DNA from: Alphaproteobacteria bacterium
Lineage (GTDB): Bacteria > Pseudomonadota > Alphaproteobacteria > Micavibrionales > Micavibrionaceae
Assembly: GCA_021775955.1 (NCBI GenBank)
Contig: JAJFGU010000020.1
Coordinates: forward strand, 271,886 to 335,885
Reading direction: 5' to 3'
DNA length: 64,000 nucleotides
In this document: one piece after another, positions 27,322 to 34,842 of the stretch
Numbering within the stretch: position 1 is the stretch's first letter
Layout of the letters: the number at the start of each line of letters is the position of its first letter
Made by a program: the position numbers and the translations under genes
The notes under the pieces: model-generated
What the model saw: the letters and a program-made list of their open reading frames with translations, nothing else
Told to the model about the DNA's origin: nothing
Databases searched by the model: none

Positions 27322-29220
27322 TTAATCATTCACCTTCAACTCGGTCATCACCGCCAGCAACGTAAAGGGCAGCGGCACATCCTGTTCGATCCGCCACAGC
27401 GCTTTGGTGCTGTCTTCGGCCCAGCCCAGCGCCCGCACACGAATATCACCACTCACAAGCGGCGGCGGTGAATCCAACACCGGATCCTCACCAAGCTGGC
27501 GCAGCGCAATATCATTTAGGCCCCGCCCAACATCTAGCCGCAGCGCTGCCGTATTCTGCAGACGATAAATCCCTTCGATCAAACGCACCTTGCGCCCGCC
27601 GCCAGCCGCACCAACTTCGCTCGGCGGCAGCGGCTCTATAATATGTGTGTAGGACAAACCAATTTCGACTTTGTTGGCCGCTTCGTCAATTGTAATCGCA
27701 CCACCGGTGACAATTTTATTCGATTGCACTTCACCATCGGCGACAATAGAAACGGTAAGCCCTTCAAGATGATCCAGCCCAGCCCAATTCGTCGCCGCCG
27801 TAATAACCTCCCCGGTCAGCGCAGAATCCAAATTTAACATGTCATCAAACTGCTCAATCATGAAATTCCCATCACGCTGCGTCAACATAAACACATCATC
27901 GCCGACAATCGCCACAGACTTGACTGAGCCTTGCGTTTCATGCAGCGTCCAGGCCGAAACCTGCTCACTCCTGAACACGGTCAGCGTCGCAAATTTTCCG
28001 TCATCACGCACAATAAACAACAAGCGCCGCCGCTGATCGTAATCCTGATCAACCGGCGTCGTAATAATATGCCGCGACAGAAGCGACAAATCCGTCGACT
28101 GATAGGCCTGCTCAACATCCGTATAAAGAAACTCATGAATTTCCTGTTTGTTGCGCGCAATATAAAATGTCGCACCGTCAACATTGACCGGTGGAATATG
28201 CCGATCCAAAACCGAGCCAATCCGCGTTTGCCGCCTGATCTGCACACTCGCCGGTGTCAATGGATCACCCGTAACCATCCATTCGGCGCCGCTGGTAAAA
28301 ACCTGCAAGTGCCGTCCCGAAAATATCCCGCGAATGGCATTGACCTGATCGGATAAAATCGCGAACTCAATCGCTTCGTCATCCAATCCGGTGCCTAGAT
28401 TAAAATTAAACAAATCACCCGATTTGGAAAACCACAACCGATTGGGCAAATCCCGACTGCCGCCAATCACCAGGCGATCCTGGTGGAACGCTATAGATAC
28501 CGGGTACCCACGCACAGGCGAAAACGCCTGCTCAAACCAGTCAATCGTCGGATCGGTGTCCGGCAAATCTTCAATCACATCAACCGTTACAACTGTCGGT
28601 GAGTCAAAATCCGTAATCTCAACTTCTTTGCCATTAACACGCATACGCGTACCTTCATGCCCGGCGGCAAAAATATCAGATGAAGATGTCAGCGTAATGC
28701 TACCCGTTGTCCCGCTTGGCGTTAACGTCACTTCTGCGCCAGAAAATTTGAAATGCGGCTGATTGACAATATTGCCATCGGTAAAGAATGACCAATCGTC
28801 GAGGCTCCATGCACCGCCCGACCCACGCGTCAACTTTTTTGGCGTCACATCAGGATGCACCATCAATAGAGTATCGGCGCTTTGCGTCCAGGCGATTTGG
28901 GAGATCTGCGCCGCGCTCCACGGGGCGCTCACCGTGGCATCCTTCACCCCACCCGCATAAATATCAATCTGTCCGTCAGTAATCACCAGCAAATAAGTCT
29001 GCTGCGTGTTAAATTCAAACGCGATGAGCTTGCCATCACCAGCGGCACTATCAATAAAGCCAAGGCCCGAGCGCCGCGTCACGCCGCCAGTGGGCTTGAT
29101 AAACACATTTTGCAGCGTCAGAGCGCCATTATCATAGGCGCGCAAATCCCCGCGACCCAGCAATTCCGGCGATACCTCGCCTGCGGTAAAAGTTGTCTTG
29201 ATTTCACGTATCCGTGTCAT
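27322..29220 (-). CDS. Tail tubular protein B-like (tail nozzle)
   Basis: A 632-residue structural protein. The opening TFTAGEVSPELLGRGDLRAY followed by LQNVFIKPTGGVTRRSGLGF is typical of the podovirus tail-tube/nozzle family that includes T7 gp12-like proteins. The body is beta-rich with several Trp/Asp-containing strands (QPHFKFSGAEVTLTPSG, then WMVTGDPLTPASVQIRRQT). It forms the distal part of the short tail. The start at 29220 is preferred over one 9 bases upstream because AAGGA sits at proper spacing from it. It lies directly beyond tail tubular A in T7 order, apart from two accessory genes. Confidence 0.8.
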   Translation of the reverse strand: MTRIREIKTTFTAGEVSPELLGRGDLRAYDNGALTLQNVFIKPTGGVTRRSGLGFIDSAAGDGKLIAFEFNTQQTYLLVITDGQIDIYAGGVKDATVSAPWSAAQISQIAWTQSADTLLMVHPDVTPKKLTRGSGGAWSLDDWSFFTDGNIVNQPHFKFSGAEVTLTPSGTTGSITLTSSSDIFAAGHEGTRMRVNGKEVEITDFDSPTVVTVDVIEDLPDTDPTIDWFEQAFSPVRGYPVSIAFHQDRLVIGGSRDLPNRLWFSKSGDLFNFNLGTGLDDEAIEFAILSDQVNAIRGIFSGRHLQVFTSGAEWMVTGDPLTPASVQIRRQTRIGSVLDRHIPPVNVDGATFYIARNKQEIHEFLYTDVEQAYQSTDLSLLSRHIITTPVDQDYDQRRRLLFIVRDDGKFATLTVFRSEQVSAWTLHETQGSVKSVAIVGDDVFMLTQRDGNFMIEQFDDMLNLDSALTGEVITAATNWAGLDHLEGLTVSIVADGEVQSNKIVTGGAITIDEAANKVEIGLSYTHIIEPLPPSEVGAAGGGRKVRLIEGIYRLQNTAALRLDVGRGLNDIALRQLGEDPVLDSPPPLVSGDIRVRALGWAEDSTKALWRIEQDVPLPFTLLAVMTELKVND

Positions 29221-29234
29221 GTAAAACATTCCTT

Positions 29235-29462
29235 ATGCGTAAAGTTTTAAAAAAATTAGTAACCGTAGGCTTGTTGTCGTCTTTCGCACTTGGTTTAAGT
29301 GCATGCCAAACAACGCGTGATGAGCGTATATTGATCGGTACAGCCCTCGGAATAGGCATAGGTGCCGGAATTTCCGCTTCAACAGACGAAGAATTTTTGG
29401 CGAGCATAGCCATTGGCGGCGCCGCCGGTGCAACACTGGGCTTTCTGTCCGAAGATTTTTAA
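29235..29462 (+). CDS. Small glycine-zipper lipoprotein, accessory gene
   Basis: A 75-residue protein with a lipoprotein signal peptide: basic start MRKVLKKL, a hydrophobic core (VTVGLLSSFALGLSAC) with lipobox LSAC. The mature part is a glycine zipper (GTALGIGIGAGISAS, then IAIGGAAGATLGFL), as in rickettsial 17-kDa antigen-like lipoproteins. It is divergent from the tail tubular B gene, with starts only 14 bases apart, so its promoter must lie within that gene's first codons. Phage lipoproteins often block superinfection at the envelope; that is only a possibility here. Confidence 0.7.
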   Translation: MRKVLKKLVTVGLLSSFALGLSACQTTRDERILIGTALGIGIGAGISASTDEEFLASIAIGGAAGATLGFLSEDF

Positions 29463-29513
29463 CGTCGCACACCAACCAGCGTAAGGTCCCGGTCTTATTA
29501 GGCATACTAAAAT

Positions 29514-29542
29514 TTGACATAATTATTAATTTCGTTTATAGT
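29514..29542 (+). promoter_or_regulatory. Strong sigma-70 promoter of the 94-aa gene
   Basis: Perfect TTGACA, an exact 17-base spacer and TATAGT. It sits 32 bases ahead of the start at 29575 and is among the best matches to the consensus in the window. Confidence 0.85.
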
Positions 29543-29574
29543 CTCTCCATTGCTTTAAAATAAGGAGACAACCA

Positions 29575-29859
29575 ATGTCTGAAGACAAAAGAGAACAACC
29601 TGAATTATTTATGGAGGCTGTACAGGGCATTCCCGAAACAGACCTTAAAATAGCTGCAAAAACGATCGGCGCTATCAATAATGGTGCCTCCATAGACGAC
29701 ATTTCCGAGATGGATCTTGAAGTTACCACAAACGTGCTTGGGCAAGACTACGTTCAAAATGCTTTTTTAGGTCGACTGCCTCAGGAAGACAATGATAGTC
29801 CTAAGACAGAAAGAATGGGCAACCTTGTTATAGAGCTACGAGAAAATAATCACTCCTAA
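29575..29859 (+). CDS. Accessory gene inside phage module, 94 aa
   Basis: Not recognised. A small, acidic, soluble protein (FMEAVQGIPETDLKIAAKTI, then ISEMDLEVTTNVLGQDYVQN) with no known motif. AAGGAG precedes the start. It is on the plus strand between tail tubular A and B genes, and its stop overlaps the tail tubular A stop by 4 bases, so the insertion is tight. Its own strong promoter implies it is expressed while the structural genes are silent, as for a lysogeny-stage cargo gene. Confidence 0.7.
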   Translation: MSEDKREQPELFMEAVQGIPETDLKIAAKTIGAINNGASIDDISEMDLEVTTNVLGQDYVQNAFLGRLPQEDNDSPKTERMGNLVIELRENNHS

Positions 29860-30425
29860 CTCCTCACATCTACAAGCGTAAAATCTTCAATTCTGTTCGG
29901 CGTGTCCTGCTGCGCATCAATTTGCCGTGCGCGTTTAAATTCATTTTCTGCCAGACGAAAGGCGGCTTCGGCGCGGCTTGTGCTCTCGGTCACCGGGATC
30001 ACAAATTCTGCTGACAACCGTGCTATTAACGCCTGATCAAAATAAGGAGGGAACTCCTCTTCCTCGGGCCGGAATATATATGTCAGCACCACAGAGTCGG
30101 AATTGGTATGCAACGCACCGCGCGCGATGCGGTAATTCAACCCGCGCCCACGCGTTCCACTACCGGCGGACATCGCCCGCAAATAATCATTGGGAAGCTG
30201 GTAAGCTTTATCGTAATCGGCAATCGGCGGCGTGCCGAGCTCGGTTAGCTCCAGCTGCCCGGTCGCAAAGCTCCAGGCATAAGCCGAAAGCAGCGCATCA
30301 CGCACCGGACCAAACAACGCGCCAGCAACTTCGGATGTGGCGGTACCGTCATCAAAAGACGTAATTGGCGCGGCGCCAATACGTATAAGCGCCCGACTTG
30401 CGAGCGCGACATCATTAAGTGCCAT
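29856..30425 (-). CDS. Tail tubular protein A-like (gp11 adaptor)
   Basis: A 189-residue protein. The N-terminal DVALASRALIRIGAAPITSF, followed by VRDALLSAYAWSFATGQLEL and YQLPNDYLRAM, is the characteristic order of T7 gp11-type tail adaptors (tail tubular protein A). These form a ring under the portal to which the nozzle attaches. It lies between the capsid gene and the tail tubular B gene, as in T7. GGAG precedes the start. Confidence 0.88.
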   Translation of the reverse strand: MALNDVALASRALIRIGAAPITSFDDGTATSEVAGALFGPVRDALLSAYAWSFATGQLELTELGTPPIADYDKAYQLPNDYLRAMSAGSGTRGRGLNYRIARGALHTNSDSVVLTYIFRPEEEEFPPYFDQALIARLSAEFVIPVTESTSRAEAAFRLAENEFKRARQIDAQQDTPNRIEDFTLVDVRS

Positions 30426-30652
30426 AAAAATTCTCCATTATAAAAGGGGGTGGTGCGGCCCCCTCTTAAGGGGGAAAAGAAGAGACCGCACCGCGAAGAA
30501 ATCCAGAGGATCACTTCGCTATCGATACGCGGGCGAGATTTCTCGAGCCCATCGCAACGTCTACACACAAGAGAAGCAACGCGTAGCGAAGCAAACCGTA
30601 GGTTTGTTCGCAAAAAAAAGCGTTGTTCATCTCTATACGGAAGTAGACAGGT
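30426..30652. other. Gap with nested palindromes, no gene
   Basis: No convincing gene. It contains an inverted pair GGTGCGG (30452-30458) and CCGCACC (30486-30492) that encloses CCCCCTC/GGGGG, and a small hairpin CAAACC-GTA-GGTTTG at 30592-30606. It may be a repeat element or a terminator ahead of tail tubular A; short plus-strand frames in it look like chance. Confidence 0.4.
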
Positions 30653-30898
30653 TTACGAATAAACCGCTACGGTGACGCTGCTACCGTCATTGCCGGTTAC
30701 GATATAAAACTTCGTAGCCGGGGTGCCGTCCGTATCGATGTTAACAATAAACAGATCGTTCAGACGCAGCATATCGACGGCGCTATCAAAATAGCCTGCC
30801 GTTTCGATGCCTGCTGTGTCATCTGTCGTGGTGTAGTGCCACAAGGTAAAGTTGTTGGCATAGGCCAACACACTGAGGTCGGATGCTTTATAAGCCAT
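30653..30898 (-). CDS. Small phage protein downstream of capsid gene, 81 aa
   Basis: An 81-residue beta-rich protein (DLSVLAYANNFTLWHYTTTD at the start, TKFYIVTGNDGSSVTVAVYS at the end). It is not matched to a named family. Its place just after the major capsid gene suits a head decoration or head-completion protein, but this is inferred from position alone. AGGAG lies 8 bases before the start. A large palindromic repeat separates it from the capsid gene. Confidence 0.65.
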   Translation of the reverse strand: MAYKASDLSVLAYANNFTLWHYTTTDDTAGIETAGYFDSAVDMLRLNDLFIVNIDTDGTPATKFYIVTGNDGSSVTVAVYS

Positions 30899-30919
30899 AG
30901 TTCAAGTCTCCTTTTTAAA

Positions 30920-31055
30920 ACCCCGTCATCCCCGCGACTGAGCGAAGCGAAGTTTAAACAGCGGGGATCCAGAAAAGAGCCAAGCAAAGCTTGGCACATA
31001 TGGGTCCCGTTTGTTTAAGTCTGCTTCGCAGACCAACGGGATGACGGTGGGGTTA
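30920..31055. repeat. GTCATCCCC palindromic repeat, copy 2 (long form)
   Basis: The arms CCCCGTCATCCCCGC and CAACGGGATGACGGTGGGG bracket 136 bases. Inside are GCGGGGATCC and GGGTCCCGTTTG, giving two nested hairpins. It fills the gap between the 81-aa gene and the capsid gene. Sequences of this type are dispersed in the window. Confidence 0.65.
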
Positions 31056-31065
31056 TGTGTTGGCA

Positions 31066-31899
31066 TTAATCTGGCGTTTCATCAGATTCAATGGTGATGA
31101 TACCGGTCTCATCAATCAGTCCGGCGCCCTGGCTCATCATGTTGTTCACAAAATGTGCCGCACGATCGCCATGCCACGTGATGTCAGTTTCGACATCAGA
31201 AGCGACAGCATGACCAACAGCGTTTTTGTGGAACCAAAAACAGGAACGGATATCATTGCCATCAATCGGCAGACCGGAATGCGGGATCCAGATCGTACCC
31301 AGCCAGAACTTGGCTTGCGTAATCGAGGCGAATGGCAGTTCTTCATGGCCGATATAATCGGAATGAACAAACTCATCTAGAGCCAAAAGCTCACTCCATT
31401 GTTTCCAGCCGACGATGCAGTAACGCTGGCCGTCATCGGGCACATCGTTATCACCGAAGGTTTCAAACGCCTGAAGAACCTTGTCTTTGGTCAAGCCAAC
31501 ATTGCCATCGGCAATCGTATTGGCCGAAGCACTGGCAAGCTCATTGATAATAAGCTCGTCGGTTTTACGTCCCAGTGCACCCGCACCGGCAGTCGCAATA
31601 ACCTGACGTTCATCAACATTTATTTTGAGCTCATCAAGATGGTCAACCCAGTCACCCGCATAATAATCCTGCAAAGTGACCTCGACATTGGAATGGGCCA
31701 AATTCATGACCGGCACCATGCCGTGGGTTGATTTGGTTGAAGCCGTACCTTTGCCGACTTTTTGAAACACGGCCGTAGAGCCGTTAACGTTGCTGATTGT
31801 GCGAACAGTGTTCCGCAATTTGGAACCCTGACGCTGATAGGCCTGATGCACTTCTTGTTCGAACTGCTTAATGAAGGCCTGGTCGATTGTTGTAGACAT
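31066..31899 (-). CDS. Major capsid protein (T7-like podovirus type)
   Basis: A 277-residue protein that begins MSTTIDQAFIKQFEQEVHQA, followed by QRQGSKLRNTVRT and AVFQKVGKGTAST, then LQDYYAGDWVDHLDELKINV. This order is that of HK97-fold capsid proteins of T7-like and N4/LUZ7-like podoviruses. It builds the head around the scaffold protein. The start at 31899 is chosen for AGAGG at 7 bases and because the longer frame would include an implausible basic leader. It lies between scaffold and tail tubular A genes in T7 order, although accessory genes are inserted upstream. Confidence 0.88.
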   Translation of the reverse strand: MSTTIDQAFIKQFEQEVHQAYQRQGSKLRNTVRTISNVNGSTAVFQKVGKGTASTKSTHGMVPVMNLAHSNVEVTLQDYYAGDWVDHLDELKINVDERQVIATAGAGALGRKTDELIINELASASANTIADGNVGLTKDKVLQAFETFGDNDVPDDGQRYCIVGWKQWSELLALDEFVHSDYIGHEELPFASITQAKFWLGTIWIPHSGLPIDGNDIRSCFWFHKNAVGHAVASDVETDITWHGDRAAHFVNNMMSQGAGLIDETGIITIESDETPD

Positions 31900-32284
31900 A
31901 ATCAAACCTCTTTCATGTTTATATGTGGTTGAAGATGTCCGGCCTCGGTTGTCGCTTAATATTTTGTAATATCTGGGGCCTGAGAATCCGGAAAGGAACA
32001 CGGGTGGCAGGCGGGGTGAACCCGTTCTCTGCTTCGTGCTTATTTAGTCTTTCGAGAGAAAGAAAAACGCCCGGCTGCATATCCACCACTTAAGGGCAGG
32101 CGCAGTTCGGGCGTTGATACTGAACAATGTAGGATATATTTCCTATGATGTCAAGAGAAAAATCAAAAAATTTGTATTTTTATACCACCAATGGCATAGT
32201 GAGAGTAGGCTCATAATATAAGCATGATAAGGGTAAAAGGCTAAACTTAAGGCCTCCAGATGCTATAACGAGAGGAAAAGAACC
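31900..32284. other. Gap upstream of the capsid gene
   Basis: About 385 bases without a supported gene. It holds a minus-strand hairpin (separate entry at 32063-32113), an AT-rich stretch at 32150-32230, and a GC-rich imperfect palindrome near 32000-32025 (CGGGTGGCAGG and GGTGAACCCG). TTGTAT with a 17-base spacer and CATAGT lies at 32173-32201 and is a weak candidate for the PilZ gene promoter. Confidence 0.35.
32063..32113 (-). terminator. Hairpin with T run ahead of the capsid gene
   Basis: On the minus strand CGCCCG pairs with CGGGCG, inner CTGC pairs with GCAG, and TTTTT follows. It would stop transcription coming from the 32683-32871 or upstream genes before the capsid gene, unless bypassed. 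The large loop makes it weaker than the other terminators in the module. Confidence 0.5.
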
Positions 32285-32671
32285 ATGCTGGGGATGTTTT
32301 TTTCATCACTAAAAAAGAAACCGGACAACGATCAGTTTACCACCCGCCGCCGTCATGCACGGCGCGATTGTGATCGCTGCGTCAGTGTGATTGCTGGCAA
32401 AACCTACCCGGTTGAAAACTGGTCGATGGGTGGCCTGCAAATTACAGGCGACGACCGCATGTTCACCCCCGGCCAAAAACTCGATATCACCATGAAATTT
32501 AAACTGCGCAATAACATTATCGACATATCGCATAAAATGGATGTCGTGCGCAAAACCAAAGGCAAAATTTCTTTTGAATTTACGCCACTCAGCCAAAAAA
32601 TTAGCAACAACCTGCAACAAGTGGTCGATGATTACGTCGCCGGAAAGTTTGCTGAATCACATATGGTTTAG
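32285..32671 (+). CDS. PilZ domain protein (c-di-GMP binding candidate)
   Basis: A 128-residue protein with the PilZ signature: the Arg-rich N-terminal motif RRRHARRD (residues 21-28) and the second motif NWSMGG (residues 45-50, usually DxSxxG). The strands that follow (LDITMKFKLRNNIIDISHKM) fit the beta barrel. PilZ proteins bind c-di-GMP and change the activity of a partner in motility or envelope functions; here Asn replaces the usual Asp. It is on the plus strand within the phage module, between the capsid and scaffold genes. AGAGGA precedes the start. It may be an inserted host-type gene. Confidence 0.75.
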   Translation: MLGMFFSSLKKKPDNDQFTTRRRHARRDCDRCVSVIAGKTYPVENWSMGGLQITGDDRMFTPGQKLDITMKFKLRNNIIDISHKMDVVRKTKGKISFEFTPLSQKISNNLQQVVDDYVAGKFAESHMV

Positions 32672-32682
32672 GCGACTTTAAA

Positions 32683-32871
32683 TTATTTAGCTTTATCGGT
32701 TTTATTTTTTCTTTTGCTGGAAGTGCTATGTCCTGCATAAAATCCTAAAAACAAACCAGACATAACGCCATAAAGGACACCCAAAACAGGGCCATATTTA
32801 CTTGTTCCGTAGAGCCACATAGCAACACCTACAGGAATACCTAACCCCCAAAATATTTTCCAGTTTATCAT
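32683..32871 (-). CDS. Small membrane protein, 62 aa
   Basis: Not recognised. Two short hydrophobic segments (IFWGLGIPVGVAMWLYGTS and VLYGVMSGLFLGFYAGHSTS) separated by a charged turn, followed by a basic tail (SKRKNKTDKAK). It is AT-rich, converges with the PilZ gene and lies inside the phage module. Small two-TM proteins of this kind can be holin-like, exclusion or toxin proteins; nothing in the sequence decides between them. Confidence 0.5.
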   Translation of the reverse strand: MINWKIFWGLGIPVGVAMWLYGTSKYGPVLGVLYGVMSGLFLGFYAGHSTSSKRKNKTDKAK

Positions 32872-32927
32872 TCCAGCTTATCTTATCCTTTATAAATGCC
32901 ATATGTATAGATTTTATTGCCTTAGTT

Positions 32928-33323
32928 TTAAGACTTACATGCCGCTAGAGCAGCCCCTGCTTCATCCATTCTTGATTTAGCGGCTGCAACTTCAGATTCA
33001 ATGTCTGGTATTTTTGATTCCAGTTCTACAATTTTCTGTTTTAGCTGTTCTTTCTCTCTTTCAAGTGTAATTAGCGTTTTTTCATCAAAGACAGCATCCA
33101 AAATTTCCTCTCCTATAACACCTGTTGAGCTTCCAATACCTAATCCTTCACCACCTCCAATCATGGCGCCTCCTATTATTCCAGGAATACCACCAGGTAT
33201 GCCAGCTATAGCACCTCCAACACCACCAATGACACCTCCACCTATATGCATATTTCTTCCGGTTTTTCTTTCCTCTGCAATTTTTTCTTCCAATTCAGAA
33301 AGCTCTTCTTTCATACTTTGCAA
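32928..33323 (-). CDS. Glycine-zipper/coiled-coil protein, possibly part of split gene
   Basis: A 131-residue frame. A coiled coil (SMKEELSELEEKIAEERK) leads into a long glycine zipper (GGGVIGGVGGAIAGIPGGIP, then IGGAMIGGGEGLGIG) and a second coiled coil (LEREKEQLKQKIVELES). Such zippers insert in membranes. It lies in the same reading frame as the preceding gene, with only a TAG at 33336-33338 between them; the codons between continue the coil. A TTG at 33323 or ATG at 33314 could start it independently. It is either a re-started gene, a read-through product or the 3' half of a broken gene. Confidence 0.55.
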   Translation of the reverse strand: MQSMKEELSELEEKIAEERKTGRNMHIGGGVIGGVGGAIAGIPGGIPGIIGGAMIGGGEGLGIGSSTGVIGEEILDAVFDEKTLITLEREKEQLKQKIVELESKIPDIESEVAAAKSRMDEAGAALAACKS

Positions 33324-33335
33324 CTCTTCGCGTAC

Positions 33336-33998
33336 CTACTCAAAACGTTGCTCCGCAATAACAAAAGCGCCGCTTGCATTTGCAAATTCTACTGCTTCTT
33401 CCTCACACTTATTTTCATCATTTTGCAGCGGCGGTTCCGGTTTTTCCGGCGGTTGATTGGGATCATCCTGCGGAGGGTTTTCCGCGGGCGGCAGATCAGA
33501 TGGCGGCTCCTGCGCCGGTGGTTTTAGCTCATCTGCCGGCGGCGGCGCTTCATTACCATCCTTTTCAGCGAGCTGTGCCTGTTGAAAATCTCCAACACCA
33601 GGCAAAGGAAGGCGTATATCATCATCTCTACGCTTATCAGCCGTTTCTACCAACGCACCCACGGTTTCACCACGCGGAAAAATCAGGCCATCCTGTTTTA
33701 AATCGCGTTCACTCTGAAAATCACGAATAGCGTTATCCAGCCCGACACTGAACAAGCCAGTTGGCCCTTCGGTCTGCTCTAAATCAAGCAGATCATTACG
33801 CTCCATCAACGTTTGTACGCGCGCAACATCGTCACGGCTATTGGTCTGGTTACGTCCCACCCCGTCCGATAAATTACCAAGCGCATTTGTGCTAACGTTT
33901 TCCCTGCGCTCACGGATGCGCTGAAAATCCTTATCCTCTTCTTCTGGTATACTGCCAAATCCGTCGCGCTGGATGCCCGATAATGATCGTCCAAACAT
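33336..33998 (-). CDS. Peptidoglycan-binding-like protein with Pro-rich tail
   Basis: A 220-residue frame. Residues 60-120 (VQTLMERNDLLDLEQTEGPT, then LDNAIRDFQSERDLKQDGLI) match a PG_binding_1-type domain and resemble the smaller protein at 18941-19288. A Pro-rich linker follows (PPPADELKPPAQEPPSDLPP), then a coiled coil that is cut by an in-frame TAG. The start at 33998 (MFGRSLSGIQRDGFG) has AGGAG at 8 bases. It lies between scaffold and capsid genes, an unusual place for a wall-binding protein; it may be a virion protein that helps cross the envelope. Confidence 0.6.
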   Translation of the reverse strand: MFGRSLSGIQRDGFGSIPEEEDKDFQRIRERRENVSTNALGNLSDGVGRNQTNSRDDVARVQTLMERNDLLDLEQTEGPTGLFSVGLDNAIRDFQSERDLKQDGLIFPRGETVGALVETADKRRDDDIRLPLPGVGDFQQAQLAEKDGNEAPPPADELKPPAQEPPSDLPPAENPPQDDPNQPPEKPEPPLQNDENKCEEEAVEFANASGAFVIAEQRFE

Positions 33999-34032
33999 TT
34001 TATTACTCCTGATATTTAGTTCTTCATTGCCT

Positions 34033-34155
34033 AGAGCAAACGCCATTTAGCCGTGGCAAGGCATCCGAGGCGAGCCGCGCGGAATGTACACTTTCGTACA
34101 TGAGCACGGCAAGCCGACGGATAACGATGTCCACGGTTGAATGGTGGACGCTCTA
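34033..34155. repeat. Long nested palindrome between phage genes
   Basis: The outer arms (34033-34057 and 34131-34155) share 19 of 25 positions as an inverted repeat beginning TAGAGC and ending CCGTGG. The centre ATGTAC-ACTTTC-GTACAT forms a tight hairpin flanked by GCCGCGC/GCCGTGC-type pairs. The whole unit of about 123 bases could fold as one long stem. It overlaps the last codons of the scaffold gene. It looks like a dispersed palindromic element rather than a simple terminator. Confidence 0.6.
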
Positions 34156-34809
34156 GTTATTACCGAACATGCGTTGGAACCCGTCCGTCACTTTCGCAAC
34201 AAAAGCAGGATCACGGTCGCGCCAGTAACGCGGGTCACGCATCATCGAAGTCAGCTCTTTCTCATCAAGACCGGCGGGAGCGCCCTCGCCGCCGCGCTGC
34301 AATGTTGGCTCGTCTGATTTCATCATCCGCTCGAGCGCCAGAACGCCTTCAAATGAACTCGACATATTTTCCAGCACGCCAGGCGGCAGGTTTTTCTGAC
34401 CAAAGGCCTGCAATTGCCGTGACATTTCCTTCCAGCGCTCCGGCCCGCCATAATGCGCAACCAACTTTTCCACTTCACGGTCAGCATCAAATTCTGCTGC
34501 CATCTCCGTAATCATCGGCACCATGCGCTCGGCCGCCAGGTCGTAAACCTCCTGCGCCTGCTCATGGCTAAAGCCTTTTTCGTGTAGGCGGCGGTTGATT
34601 TCTGCATCTGGCTGGAACAATCCATGCGAGCAATCAATGCAAAACTCTTCCGGGCTTTTCGGCGCTGATGGGTTTTGTGACATTTTTTTCTCTAGCGCGT
34701 TATAGGAATCGATCATCGCCTGCAGGCGCACATCTTTTGTTTCCGGGTCACGAAATTTATCCGGAATTGTTGTTTCATCAAGGTCTTCGGTTAATAGATT
34801 AACAGTCAT
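34153..34809 (-). CDS. Capsid assembly scaffold protein (candidate)
   Basis: A 218-residue, acidic, mostly helical protein (NLLTEDLDETTIPDKFRDPE at the start; AQEVYDLAAERMVPMITEMA in the middle; RYWRDRDPAFVAKVTDGFQR at the end). Acidic helical proteins with a terminal positively charged helix are typical scaffolds, where the C-terminal helix contacts the capsid shell. Its place between portal and capsid genes is that of T7 gp9. AAGGAG precedes the start. Confidence 0.75.
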   Translation of the reverse strand: MTVNLLTEDLDETTIPDKFRDPETKDVRLQAMIDSYNALEKKMSQNPSAPKSPEEFCIDCSHGLFQPDAEINRRLHEKGFSHEQAQEVYDLAAERMVPMITEMAAEFDADREVEKLVAHYGGPERWKEMSRQLQAFGQKNLPPGVLENMSSSFEGVLALERMMKSDEPTLQRGGEGAPAGLDEKELTSMMRDPRYWRDRDPAFVAKVTDGFQRMFGNN

Positions 34810-34842
34810 TGTACTCTTCTCCTTTGGTTAAATAATTTTTAA

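Noticed and set aside
30426..30652. Short frames in the gap between tail tubular A and the 81-aa gene
   Set aside because: No ribosome site; residue use random and overlaps palindromes.
33001..33456. Pro/Ser-rich plus-strand frame of 151 codons
   Set aside because: It is the mirror of the glycine zipper on the minus strand, and has no ribosome site.
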